This document shows positions 12,336 through 23,523 of a stretch of DNA of 64,000 nucleotides, piece by piece (position 1 is the first letter of the stretch; the number at the start of each line of letters is the position of its first letter). Origin of the DNA: Stromatinia cepivora (taxonomy: Eukaryota; Ascomycota; Leotiomycetes; Helotiales; Sclerotiniaceae); the NCBI GenBank assembly GCA_014898415.1, contig RCTD01000019.1, positions 62,001-126,000 of the forward strand. The letters run 5' to 3'. A program made the translations under genes and the position numbers. The notes under the pieces are model-generated. The model saw only the letters and a program-made list of their open reading frames with translations. It did not search any database and was not told the DNA's origin.

Positions 12336-12383
12336 CTCATGGTCATATTGTTGGTGTCACCCATTCAACAATATGACCATGAG
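12336..12383. repeat. Perfect 17-bp inverted repeat (hairpin)
   Basis: The arms CTCATGGTCATATTGTT (12336-12352) and AACAATATGACCATGAG (12367-12383) are exact reverse complements around a 14-base loop. It lies about 90 bases beyond the SDR stop codon, so it may sit in that gene's 3' untranslated region, or be a relic of a small inverted-repeat element. Confidence 0.75.
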
Positions 12384-12473
12384 AATTTCTACTATAAATC
12401 AACAAGCTCCATGTGTCTACTCTATTCCCTGTATCTTTCTACATAGCTCTCGGTATTCCATCTGTTCATGAAT

Positions 12474-13443
12474 CTAATAAGTACTAGGCTGGATACTCAT
12501 CCGGCCCCCGTCAACCACAATAACAGCGTGAGTACAATAAGCCCCAGCTTTCGATGCCAAAAAGAGAATACAGCCCGCCATATCTTCTTCCGTGCCTGCT
12601 CTTTGCAATGGAATTTTGTCTCTGGTGAAAACCGCATTCTCCATGAATCCAGCAACCATGTCAGAGGGGAACACTAAATTCGGTTAGCAAATTTCTCCTA
12701 AAACTAATTTTAGGAACTGTGATTGACAACGTACAACCGGGTGCGATAGTATTGCACCTGATATCATACGGTACTAATTGTGTACTCAATTGCTTCATCA
12801 TATGTGTCGTAGCAGCTTTGGTTTGCCCGTAGATGAACGTTCCAGGTATGTTTCTGCTAAAGGCAGTAATAGAGCTGGTGGCAATAACCTGACTCTTCTG
12901 CTCGACATTTCCTTTCTTATTGCCCTTGTCCAACAAATCCAAGAAAGCCATAATACAGGAATAAACGGCTACTGTATTCAACTCAAAAGTTTTGGTCATC
13001 TCCGACATACTAGCAGTACCATATGCGGAAGTGAACTCCGAGAGGGAGGAAGATGCAGTGGGGGGTTTTGTGGCTTGAGGACCAGCCATGCCGGAATTGG
13101 CAACTAGAAGGTTGATGTACCCTACTTCGGACTCGATCCTCGAGACGATGGAGGCTACAACGTCTTTATCAGTCACATCACCCACAATCGGAATGACATT
13201 GCCAGTGTCTATGGAAGCAGCAGCAGCTTCAAGAGGTTCTTTCCGGCGGCCGATAATGTACACCTTTGCGGCACCGTTGAGCGCAAGCGCTCGAGTCATC
13301 ATCAAGCCGATACCTAGGATTCGGCATTAGAAAGATACAGAACGGGAGAAGGAAGTAGGCTAACCTGTGCCGCCACCAGTAATAACAGCCACGAGTCCGT
13401 TAACATTGAAGAGGTTCGCTGCATGGAGCGATGAGGTTGCCAT
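12474..13443 (-). CDS. Short-chain dehydrogenase/reductase
   Basis: Minus-strand exons are 13443-13365, 13313-12735 and 12673-12474, giving 285 residues. NAD(P)-dependent oxidoreductase of the classical SDR family. The cofactor loop TGGGTGIG is split by intron 1. The catalytic Ser is in the TSSITAF segment and Tyr/Lys are in YGQTK. The conserved APGLFPSDM segment appears only if the second donor is GTACGT rather than the GTTGTA six bases before it, which decides that junction. The C-terminal VIVVDGGR motif is present. No signal peptide or membrane segment is seen. No neighbouring pathway gene points to a substrate. The gene looks intact. Confidence 0.9.
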
Positions 13444-14631
13444 GTTGTTAGTTGATATGATATGATATGAGCGATCCAAAACCAATTAAAGAAGTAAAGA
13501 AAGAGAAAACAGATGAAGAAGGAACGGATATACATACCTGTCCATCTTTCATTTATTCTCCATCAACCCATCAATGACACTTCACCATCCTCCACTTTTT
13601 GAGGCATTTACGAGCTTTGAGCTGTTACCGTAAAAACTCACAGGAATTGTCTGAAATTCCGATATCAGTTTGACCTATGAAATCCTTGAAATCTCGGATT
13701 AGTCATGAATTTTATCGGAGTTTGGAAATTCCGAACCCTTAACCCCATTGTCGATCCTCTTTTTAAAAGAGTTTCGTTAGTTTTTACGGGTACTTCTCTT
13801 ATTTTTCTTAACGGCTCAAAACCTACCTCGTAGTTTATTTTCCGGAAGAATAAAAATTATATCATTTGAAAGCTTTAATTCTTATAATTATTTCATTACT
13901 TTTTGATTTGTATTAAATTCAAAGAATTTCGAAAAAGTATATATAATGTTTTCGAGGAAAGTTTTAGTCTGTATAGTCTCTACTACACAATTAAAAGTGC
14001 GTTCGGATCGATTTTCTAAAATATTAGAAATATTGAATCTAATAAAAATATTAAGACTAATATGTATTTCGGTATATTTGGATAAGACTAATATATCTGA
14101 GGTAGTGAGATTGATATTTGAGAAAGTGATAGGGGTATATAGAAATAAAGATTTTTCAAATATTTTCTTTAATAGTTTCAAAAAGCTATTATTGATTATT
14201 ATATAGAAAAAAGCTCAAATATTTAATCAAATTATTGGAGGTCACGTATTTGAAGGTGATAAACTTTATAATTTGAAAGTAATAGCTCGAAGACTATAAT
14301 GGAATAAGCAATTATAAAGTTATAATAATAATAAAAAATTGTATAGAGGTATTGTATTGTATACAATTAATAATATTGAATAATATTCTGATTCAGATTC
14401 TTAACCTTTAATATTGAGGATATAGCTTTTTTATATATCCTTTTCGAATTCTTTTATATATCAATACTTTATTTTTATTTGTCGATTTAAATAAAGATTC
14501 ATCGATTTGAATAAAAGTTCATTATTCTAATTATTTTGATTAATATTATAAAGATTCTTTATTTGAATACCCCTGGTATTCGACTAATTAGATTTCTTTA
14601 TTTGAATATTTCTATATCGATAATTTCAATT

Positions 14632-14807
14632 GTAGTACGAATAATATCATATGATTATAGTATGAATAATATTATATAATCATAGTACGAATAATATTAT
14701 ATAATCATAGTACGAATAATATTATATAACCGTAGTACGAATAATATCATATAATTATAGTACGAATAATATTATATAATTGTAGTACGAATTATATAAT
14801 TATGGTA
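14632..14807 (+). repeat. 25-bp minisatellite, about seven units
   Basis: The unit TAGTACGAATAATATTATATAATCA begins at 14633, 14658, 14683, 14708, 14733, 14758 and 14783, an exact 25-base period. Unit differences are mostly transitions (CATAG/TATAG, ATTAT/ATCAT). The last unit is shortened. Confidence 0.85.
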
Positions 14808-14841
14808 TTAATAGTATTATATGAATTCGAATATAATTGTG

Positions 14842-14988
14842 ACGAACCCAACGAGCGTTTAGAGATCAATCTTAAAATTAAAAGTTACAGAGCTAAAGAG
14901 AGAATGCTATAAAGCTATATATATGATCAGCTCGAAGTTTAATACCGTATTAACCTGATCAGATGCGATTATATATATTTCGTGATAC
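14842..14988 (+). repeat. LTR-like repeat, copy 1
   Basis: About 147 bases from GACGAACCCAACGAGCG to TTTCGTGATA. They match the copy at 16371-16507 over most of their length, including GTTTAGAGATCAATCTTA, GAATGCTA and CTATATATATGATC. Differences are mainly C/T and G/A. Likely a fragment of a long terminal repeat; intact termini and target duplications could not be fixed. Confidence 0.6.
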
Positions 14989-16370
14989 TATTTTCCCTTT
15001 TTGAAGAGTTCGCCTTGAATTTATTTAAAATAAATGATTTAAATACAAAATGATTATTAATCTTTTTTTGATAAAAATATCTGATGTATGGATTATATTA
15101 TAGTTAACGAATACGTATCCATTATATTATATGCCTTCTCCAAACGATCTTCAAAATATCGATTATTGATTATCTCTCCTAGGTCCTCATTATTGTCGTT
15201 TTCGGGTTCAATAATCAGTGTAATAGCTGGAATAGGTTTTTGTCGATCTCGAATTCCTTGATATAGATCTAGTGGATAGGCTTATACCCAATGGGAGATA
15301 CTTCTATATTGTATATATTTATTTTGTTTGTGTAAGAAAGTTCTTTCAGAAGGGGAAAACTTGGGTGCTTATATATAGGATAGAATCAAAATACGATTGG
15401 ATTTGTTCGATTAGATATCAAAAGGATTAAAAATATTAATGATATTAAGATTACTAATATCTATTGGATTGTGATTCCGAAAGTGAAATGGATTTTATAA
15501 TATATATAAGATTCTAAACTCATTAGAATAGGATAATATAGGGAATCTATTCATTATATAAACAATTAGTTGTTGTATAACCTAAACAAAATCGGAATAA
15601 GAGTAAAGAAAAGAAAACTATTGAGAAAAACAATTTCTAAGAGTAATATTAAGTTTATTACAAAAGATTAAAATCTTATTCAAATCAGATCAATTTTGAT
15701 CTTTGATTTTGTAAAGAGTCCTTTCGAATTTTATAATATAGATATATAAAGAATCGGTTCTTTATTTGAAAATGAATAGCTTGTTTTCAGTTTTTTGGAT
15801 TTTATTCGGATTATTATAAATGTATATGAATTAATCCAGGATCGTTATATAATCTAAAAGAATATTTTGATTAAGAAAAGAAAGTTAAAGTAATATTATA
15901 GTTTGTATATAAGATTCGAGATTGAGATAAACATAATAAAATTGAACTGTAAAATCGTTGATCATAGTGCCATCTATTTATAATTTCGCTTGAATCGAGG
16001 GAAGCCAGATATCGAACTTTTGAGAATTACCATTGAACTTTTCAGGATCAGAAAGAGAGGGTTTCAGACAAGAAGGAGTATAAACAGTAGGAATGTATTC
16101 GAGAATCAGGGAATGTAGGAATGAGATTTCATTTCGTTGATGAATCATTTCGCTACGAAGTTCTACAATTGCAAGGTTTATCGAATTATAATCTATAACT
16201 TAAAAATTAAAGGTAAAAAAAAAGACAATACCTTTGAATAATATCAAGAAGATCTATATACAAATAAAAGAGCAGGAACGATATACCTAAATAGAAGTAA
16301 ACAAAGTATATATAAATATATATAAATATTATTTCATTTCTTATCTAGAAGAGTTTTTAATAATATAATG

Positions 16371-16507
16371 AATTCAATGAACGTTTAGAGATCAATCTTA
16401 GAATTAAAAGCTATAGAGCTAAAGAAAGAATGCTACGAAGCTATATATATGATCGGCTCGAAGCTTAGTATTGTACTAGGACGCGATCACATGTATCTCG
16501 TGACAAT
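16371..16507 (+). repeat. LTR-like repeat, copy 2
   Basis: Direct-orientation copy of 14842-14988, about 1.5 kb downstream, ending in GATCACATGTATCTCGTGACA. The 1.4 kb between copies is featureless AT-rich DNA. The pair may be the two LTRs of one internally deleted element, or two independent solo LTRs. Confidence 0.6.
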
Positions 16508-18265
16508 AATATTTGAAGATTCACGATGATTTATGAATTTTATATTAAAGAATATAAAGAAAATATGAAATTTCTTTAAATTTATTGAAATATTATTATT
16601 TTATTATAAAGAGATATTTTTCTTAAAATTATTAATTTCTTTTTTCAATTAATATTTTGAAGTATTTAAAATGATATTTATTAAATTATAATATAAATAT
16701 AAATGAAATTAAATATTTTTTATTTGATTTAATATTATATTCGGCAAATGTCATACTTGTGATATTAGAGTTAATATATTGAGGTAAATATGATCAAATA
16801 TCTCAAAAAAGAAAAAAAAAACAATCCGAACGCGCCTTAAATGTTTTTGTAGTACGGAGATTGATGAGGAAAGTATTGTAAAACATATCAAAAAAATGAT
16901 TGTGTTTATTCTATCTATAGAGGCTTTAATCAATAATATCATTACGCTGGCTGAAAATTTGTATAGTGAAATCTAAATAAAGAAAGTATTGTAAATTCTC
17001 AATTTTTTATTCAAAATCATTCAAAATATTCAATTTTTTATTCAAAAAATCTATTTTAAAATTATTTGTAATTTATTAAAAAAGATTATACAAATTTCAC
17101 AAATTGTACAAGCTTCAAAAGCTTCAAATTGTTGAAATTGTTGAAATTTCATTGAAATTCTCAAAATCTTGAAATTTAAAGAGGAACAGTTCAATATCTA
17201 TTCAAGTTGTTTAAAGCAGCATCAAAAGACAGGAAAAACAACAATATATAGGTAAAAAATGTCTTACAATACTTTAGTCTAGCGGGTGCCTGACTCTCGA
17301 GGCATCGGTCATGTGATTTTTAATATCTCCGTCAAAAAAGTCTAATCGGCCAACTCCTAAATCACATATTTTGAACCCACTTTTCATGTTTTTTTGAATA
17401 TATATTGACCTCGTTCAACTATATCATATTATAATTAATAATTGAAAATTGTATTATAAATAAATATATTATTTATCTACATTTTGCACTTTTTACTTTT
17501 ATAAAATTCCGAATAATTATAATTCAATTATTGTTTCTTTGATTCTAAATCCAAACCCAGCAGAATAAATTTGATGTATCATAAAACTTATTATAAAATA
17601 TCAAAAAATTGAAATATTATTTCATTTCTTATCGAATAATATTGAAATTGAAATATATAATAATTAAGATCTATTAGAATTTTCTATAAAATTTTCAATT
17701 ATTTTAAATAAAAATTGAAAGATATAAAATTTAAAAATTATAATAAATTATAATTAAAAATAAATATTATTAATAATTCAATATCAAAAATAGCTAAAAA
17801 TAAATTAAAAATAAATTCTAAATCTCCTTGATTAGCTAATTTCAAATTATTTATTTAATTTTTTATAAATTAAATTTTTAAAAAATTATTACATAAATAT
17901 AATTTCATGCAGATCTGATACACGTTATTTAGGAAATGACCGACTAGACCCTCTAGAAGAGTTCGCTTAAAATATCCAATCAAAAAATAGCGTAAAACTC
18001 TGGAAGAAGGTCGATGTGAAAACTAGACTAACAATACTTACCCTTTCAACCTCTGTATGAAAGGTTAGATTTAAATTCTGCCAGACCACTTCACCGCCTT
18101 TGAAATCAAAAGCGAAAGCGGTGAAGATGACCCTGTCACAATTTTGAGCTCTTCATCCTGCATTATTTTCTGCCCTTGAATTTATTTCATCCAATTCATC
18201 TTCAAATTAATTCTCTGAAATCCGCAACCCCGATTTTCTAGGCATAATACAATACATAAGAAATA

Positions 18266-19783
18266 ATGCCGAAACGAAAGCGCTCCTCCAACGACCACGA
18301 TGATTCAATTTCCTCTCACGACCGCCTGCGCAATTCCCGCCAAAATGATTTTAATATCCATCTCGTCTCTGCTCGAAAACAGCTTCGCAGCGCGCTCAAA
18401 ACCGCAAAAGGATTCGAGAGACAAAGACTCGGAAAGAGATTGACAAATGCTACGAAAGCTGCGGATGCGACGCAAATGTCGAGGATACGTAAAGAGATTG
18501 AAGCTTTGAAAACGATGGATTTGGATAAAGTGGTTGAACAGCGATTGGCGAGGGGATTGGGCAAGATAAAGGTTATGGCTGAGAGTGGGTTTTTTCCTGC
18601 AGGATGGGGGGAAAATGGAGAGAGTGTGAAGGGGTGGGAGGGAGAGAAGGGGGAAGAGGATATTAAGGTGTGGAATAATGTTGTGAGTGGGATGTGGAAT
18701 TTTAAGGTTGTGAAGAGTGTTTGGGAGGGAGTAATCAGGGGAAGTTATATGAGTATGGGGATTCCGGCGCCGGTCATGCAGAAAGGGAAGAAAGGGAAAG
18801 ATAAGGTGAAGGAGAAAGTGAAGGGGGATGATGCGAAGAAGAGCTCGAGGAAGATGGAGGCGCAGAGTGAGGATGATGACAGTGATATTGAAATGGAAAA
18901 TGCGGTACAAAAGTTGTCGAAGAAACAGAATGAGGAGGAATCATGGGAAGGTTTCGATTCACCAGGCGATGATGAAGACGAGGACGATTCTGAAGATGAT
19001 GAGGAAAACGAAGGAAATGGTTCATTGGATGAAGAAACTCTTTCACGATACGATACTCTATTAGGCGCGTCCTCGGACGAAGAATCATTTGATGAGGAAG
19101 AATACCTGAAGAAAAATCCCTCAACGTCAAAGTCAAATACACGACTATCACTCTCTCTTTCACCCACACCATCCCGATCGCCCTCACCCATACCCTCAAT
19201 CTCCCTATCCGACAACTCGGAAGACAACAAATCATCAATGACACGTTGCCAAGGCTCCCTATCTCTTTCACCCGAACCGCAACCCCAGCCCAAAGCCAAA
19301 AAACCCAAGAAATCCACCACCACCACCACCACCGACCCAACAAAAAACAGTACCTTCCTCCCCACCCTCATGGGAGGCTACTGGTCCGGCTCCGAATCCT
19401 CCGCCTCCTCCCTCTCAGACACAGACATGAAACCCACCTCCGCAAAAAACCGCATGGGCCAAAAAGCCCGACAAGCACTCTGGGAAAAGAAATTCGGCAA
19501 AGGAGCCAAACACATCGCCGCGGGCGGACTATCCATCGAACAAGAGCGAGAAATGAAACGGGCTGAGAAAATGGGGAAGAAAGTTCGTGATTTGAATAAA
19601 GGACGAAAAAGCGATTTTAGAAATGATAAGGGGAATGCTAATACGGTGGAGGTGAAACCGAGAGAGAGGATTAAGACGAGAGATGATGTTGGCGTTTTAC
19701 ATCCTAGTTGGGAGGCGGCGAAGAAGGCCAAGGATGAGAAGGCTAAGGCGACGTTTAGTGGGAAGAAGGTTGTTTTTGATTAG
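18266..19783 (+). CDS. BUD22: Bud22-family ribosome biogenesis protein
   Basis: Single exon of 505 residues. In yeast, Bud22 is a nucleolar factor needed for early small-subunit pre-rRNA processing. The N-terminus has a lysine/arginine-rich helical region (HLVSARKQLRSALKTAKGFE, then KRLTNATKAADATQMSRIRK and DKVVEQRLARGLGKIK), typical of the family. The middle is very acidic and Ser-rich (EDDDSDIE, GDDEDEDDSEDDEENEG, repeated Ser-Pro). The C-terminus LHPSWEAAKKAKDEKAK...FSGKKVVFD is the Bud22 signature. Nuclear basic patches occur at the start (PKRKR). It begins about 185 bases after the AT-rich block ends, so its promoter is very short. It looks intact. Confidence 0.9.
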   Translation: MPKRKRSSNDHDDSISSHDRLRNSRQNDFNIHLVSARKQLRSALKTAKGFERQRLGKRLTNATKAADATQMSRIRKEIEALKTMDLDKVVEQRLARGLGKIKVMAESGFFPAGWGENGESVKGWEGEKGEEDIKVWNNVVSGMWNFKVVKSVWEGVIRGSYMSMGIPAPVMQKGKKGKDKVKEKVKGDDAKKSSRKMEAQSEDDDSDIEMENAVQKLSKKQNEEESWEGFDSPGDDEDEDDSEDDEENEGNGSLDEETLSRYDTLLGASSDEESFDEEEYLKKNPSTSKSNTRLSLSLSPTPSRSPSPIPSISLSDNSEDNKSSMTRCQGSLSLSPEPQPQPKAKKPKKSTTTTTTDPTKNSTFLPTLMGGYWSGSESSASSLSDTDMKPTSAKNRMGQKARQALWEKKFGKGAKHIAAGGLSIEQEREMKRAEKMGKKVRDLNKGRKSDFRNDKGNANTVEVKPRERIKTRDDVGVLHPSWEAAKKAKDEKAKATFSGKKVVFD

Positions 19784-19996
19784 GGAAGGATTTGCTGGGT
19801 GTGGTAGGTAATTCGTTGCGCTGAGTTGTGTCGCGCTGCATTGCATCGATAGCAAGCAAGCGAGCAATCTTACAAAATTACAATATACCCCATGTGAGTG
19901 AGGATCTTAAAAAACATTGAAAAGTTATCATGATAATACACGTGATTTATTTTCAACGCATCATACATCATAACTCATGCATTATTATCTTCCATT

Positions 19997-20078
19997 GTCT
20001 CATCTCATCTCATCTCATCTCATCTCATCTCATCTCATCTCATCTCATCTCATCTCATCTCATCTCATCTCATCTCAT
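19997..20078 (+). repeat. (CTCAT)n microsatellite
   Basis: About 16 uninterrupted copies of the pentamer CTCAT lie in the spacer between the convergent BUD22 and polyketide synthase genes. They are followed by a degenerate CCCATCCCGC run at 20141-20176. Likely length-polymorphic. Confidence 0.95.
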
Positions 20079-20484
20079 TTATCTCATCTATAACGCTACC
20101 TACCTAGGTAACTAATGAACACAACACAACTCTCACACATCACGCCCCGCCCCATCCCGCCCCATCCCATCCCATCACTATACACACCCTCCATGAAAAT
20201 CAAAGAATCTATCTAATCTATCAAACCAGCTTTGCTAAAATATGGATGGATGAATAACTCGCGCGCTGTAAAGAAAACCTTTTCAAGATATTCTGACATG
20301 AACCCGCATATCGTGTTGCAAACGCCCCCTATCCATTGTATTTTATTTCTGTCATCGCTTGTTCTTGGTCGTTATTGATTTTGTTCCATGTGTATCATAC
20401 GGAATCGTCCGCGTAATTGTTTCTTTTTTTAGCATTCCATCGCTATTTTCACTCTTCTTTTCTGGCTTTTTTTTTAATTTAGAT

Positions 20485-22159
20485 TTAGTCAAGCTCAACA
20501 CCATTAAGTGCTTCCTCCAAACTATCCGGCTGAGTATTTTCCTTGCCCCGCGACTCAAGCTGCGCGTTTTGTTCTAGAATAGTCGGCTCCACTTTCTGTA
20601 GATTTTCATCCAACTTTCTACCTGACTCCTTCACTTTTGCCAAATCTTCAGGTTCTACCTCTCCTTCACTTACGCTTCTACTGCCCTCACTTTCTGTCAA
20701 TGGCGGGGTAACTTCCCCACCAATAATGCTCTGTACCCCACCATCCCACTCTCGTTTAACATGGCTTAAATTCCGCTTCATTAGACACATTTCAACCGCG
20801 ATACCGGGCCCAAAAGCACATCCTACAACCATTTCTTTAGGACCTCTCCCTCCAGGTGTAATGCCATCCATATCTTTACAGCGTAATCTATCCATTACGC
20901 TGAAAATCGTCGCGCTGGAGGAGTTTCCATGTTTCATATACGTATCGTATGAAGCTCTCATATGTTCTGGTGAAATATTCATAGCCTTTTCAACGCCCGT
21001 TAAGATTGTTGCACCCCCTGGATGAAGCGCCCAGTCGAAATCGGCTGGAGTACGGTATGACTCGGGAAGGTAGGGGAGACTGGAGATGAGGGAATGGTAG
21101 CTGGGAGAGACGGCTTCGGCGGCGAGTTTGGGGACGCGTGGGGAGAGGATTACTTTCCAGCCTTTTTGCGAAGAAAAAGTCGAATTAGCTTCCTTGATCG
21201 AGAGAGTGACACAAAAATTGGTGAATGATTGAAAAAGGAGGAAAGAAAAATAAGCGTACCAAGCGGATCAACATCAAATCCCAAATCATGTTCTGTATCC
21301 GGAATCATCTTGTGTTCCCAACCCAACAAATCATAAACACTCTCCTCCTCTCCTGTTCCACCAATGCCATTACTGAGTACACACGCACTCGCACAATCGC
21401 TAAAAAGTGTAATACCAATTCTCGTCTCCTGTAACTCGTGCACACTATCCAATTCACTCCTCACCAGCAATGAGCTAATTTCCAACGCCATAACTAAAAC
21501 CCTCGCTTTCTTCCCTCTAAAACTATGTCCCAATGCCAAATTCGCCGCAGTTCTCAAACTCGCAAGACCGCCGCTACATCCAATGCCATGAAGTAGAACT
21601 TTTTCAACCGGTTGAGTTATTCCCAAGGCTTTGCAGACGAAATGGTCGTACCCCGGATTGGCACTATTGGTACATGTTGTACTCACAACGTGGGTAATGT
21701 CGGAGGGTTGAAGATGGGCTTCATGGAGAGCTTTGCGACATGCGGTTACGGCGAGGGCAACACCGTCTTTGAGGAATATGGAGCAGAGTTCGGTGATTGT
21801 GGGAGCGCGATCCATGTTGGCCATGGGATGGTCGACCGTACCGATTGCGGAGCGGGTTTCGATGCCGGTGAAGTTGTTGATTGTACATACTTTCTTCATT
21901 CTACAGAGGCTGTGTATTAATATGCGGTAGTCGGGTTCATGGGGACTTGAGGTGGAGGAAAGGGGAGTGGAAAATGGCAAGGGATGACTTGCGCTGGGGA
22001 GTCAGGATAGTGACGTTTGGTTAAGATGTCTAGTGCTGATGGTTCCAGTAAGAATGGAGGGTATTCAACTCCTAATCCAACGATTGAAAGATTGAGATGC
22101 CCGAACTCGTTTTTATTGGCGGATTGTTGGGCATCTTGCGCTTCTGTGTATCTTGACAT
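20485..22159 (-). CDS. Type III polyketide synthase (chalcone synthase-like)
   Basis: Minus-strand exons are 22159-21993, 21900-21260 and 21161-20485, giving 494 residues. Homodimeric ketosynthase using CoA-bound starters and malonyl-CoA. Fungal members make alkyl-resorcinols, resorcylic acids and pyrones. The catalytic triad is visible: Cys164 (HGIGCSGG), His316 (LHPGG) and Asn349 (HGNSSS). A GFGPG-like CAFGPG loop follows. The first intron needs a GCAAGT donor (GC-AG class). With it, DSPA joins MKKVCTINNFTG in frame, as expected for the family. A C-terminal tail of roughly 90 residues rich in Glu/Ser extends beyond the usual 390-400 residue core. A regulator, methyltransferase and P450 lie within 9 kb, which fits a tailoring cluster, but no co-regulation is shown. 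Confidence 0.93.
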
Positions 22160-23127
22160 GGCTGAGAAGTGAGGTTGTGGAATTGTTTGAAATGATGCCG
22201 GAGATTCGGACACCAAAATGAAGAGTTGGTGTTTGCTATTAAGTGATTGAGTGGGTGAATGATATTAGACAAGATATAGAAGTCATTTAACGAGTGTGAA
22301 GTAGACTTAGAGCTGAAGATATAAAACTGTTGTAAATTGTAAAGCAGGGATGGATTTTAATTGATGAGGTAAATGATGATGTAAAAGCCGAGGTTGGTGT
22401 GTAAGATGTATCGAAACAAAACAGCCTTGTGCGGGCAGGGTAGTAGTTGTGACTAGTAGAACTAGCTCCCTTAATACTAAGAAAGAATGGAGGGGGTTAG
22501 GAGCTAGATTTTCGGTGACAGCTCTTGGAATTGTTGAGACGAAAACTTTTGAATTCGGCTTCGGCAAAGGGTAGTAAAAATTAGAGTTAGGATAGGGAGA
22601 AAAAAAAAAAAGAAAAAAGCAAAATTTCAACATGCCAATAAGAGTAATTGCATTTTCAATCATCCAATCATCCAACCGGACTTGGGAAATTCCCATCTGA
22701 ATTATCATCTAACCCATGTAAAACTACTGCAGCTCTCACAAAAGAGAAGAAATTACGGCCGCTTTAGTTTCTGGAGGGGATCTTTTTAGCAATGGAAATA
22801 GAAACATCTAATTGCAGTAATGGATCAAAAATAGATGAATGATAAGCTGGATAAATGAAATGATAAATAAACAGTCATAGATAGATATAGATAAAAGCGG
22901 CATTATTTACAAGAAAGGTCCAATTAGCTTCACGTATTTATTTACTATTCATCGTCCGCAGTTCGAGGTGTCTATCATACTCTAAACGATCGACACCCCC
23001 GCTTCACTTCGGCATTCATCCGGCTTAAACCCCGCTAGGAGTTGGAGCTCCACTTGGTATCGATCAAAAGATTCTCATGTTTAACTTTTCTTAACATCCA
23101 TTCCTCAATTCACACCCTCAGGCAACC
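22160..23127. other. Divergent intergenic region
   Basis: Shared upstream region of the polyketide synthase (minus) and the small membrane protein (plus). Open frames here start with non-ATG codons or are low complexity. No element was recognised beyond A/T-rich and pyrimidine-rich promoter-like stretches. Confidence 0.4.
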
Positions 23128-23523
23128 ATGTCTCTCTTCCAACGCCTTCCCTTTTTCCTCCATACCCTCATAGAAATCCCCGCCTCCTTGAATTTCTTCT
23201 TCAACCCTTCGTCTCAACTTTCTCTCCCAGCACCACAAGCCCACGCCGTCATTCAACAATATGCGATTCTTCTCTTCGTTTCATGTCTCATCTCAATCAT
23301 ATTCGCTTGGCGACCTGTTGATCGGACAAGTCGCAATGTCGCTGGTGCATTATCATTGTATCATATCGCTCCTGCTCTAAGAGCTACGGGGAGGATCTTA
23401 GGAGGAGAAGGATTTGGGAAAGGGGCGAAAGGTCTAGGAGGTCCTTGGGTGCATTTGGTGGTGCATTTTATTTGCTGCGCTAGTTTGTTAAGGCTTTTTT
23501 TGTCGCGGAGAACGAGGAGATGA
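23128..23523 (+). CDS. Small integral membrane protein, unknown function
   Basis: Single exon of 131 residues with a good start context (GCAACCATGTC). Three to four hydrophobic segments can be seen: about residues 5-27 (FFLHTLIEIPASLNFFF), 45-62 (ILLFVSCLISIIFAW), a weaker one near 75-90, and 108-125 (VHLVVHFICCASLLRLF). A glycine-rich loop (GRILGGEGFGKGAKGLGG) precedes the last segment and the tail is basic. The pattern is like small fungal membrane proteins of unknown role. No enzyme motif is visible. Confidence 0.7.
   Translation: MSLFQRLPFFLHTLIEIPASLNFFFNPSSQLSLPAPQAHAVIQQYAILLFVSCLISIIFAWRPVDRTSRNVAGALSLYHIAPALRATGRILGGEGFGKGAKGLGGPWVHLVVHFICCASLLRLFLSRRTRR

Larger units (their letters stand above)
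9108..12473. other. Long intergenic region between the cellobiohydrolase and SDR genes
   Basis: More than 3 kb with no supported gene. The left part is the cellobiohydrolase promoter. The middle has only short frames. The right part holds a pyrimidine-rich stretch with imperfect repeats (11.6-11.8 kb) and a perfect hairpin (12.34 kb), listed separately. Confidence 0.4.
13650..18080. mobile_element. AT-rich, gene-free block with retroelement relics (RIP-like)
   Basis: Composition changes abruptly near 13.65 kb and back near 18.08 kb. Inside, the DNA is overwhelmingly A/T, with long TATAAT/AATATT runs, and no reading frame looks like a real protein. It contains two diverged copies of an LTR-like repeat and a 25-bp minisatellite whose units differ mainly by C/T and G/A changes. 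This is how transposon insertions degraded by repeat-induced point mutation look in ascomycetes. The original element is no longer recognisable by eye. Confidence 0.75.

Noticed and set aside
13888..14206. Overlapping frames of 86-97 codons in the AT-rich block
   Set aside because: Lys/Ile/Asn/Phe-rich on both strands, as expected from AT-rich DNA by chance.
18305..19371. Several long minus-strand frames opposite BUD22
   Set aside because: They mirror the Ser/Asp/Glu-rich coding strand. The BUD22 N- and C-terminal motifs on the plus strand decide it.
22307..22708. 133-codon minus-strand frame upstream of the polyketide synthase
   Set aside because: Low-complexity Phe/Pro/His/Leu composition in a pyrimidine-rich leader; no homology-like motif.
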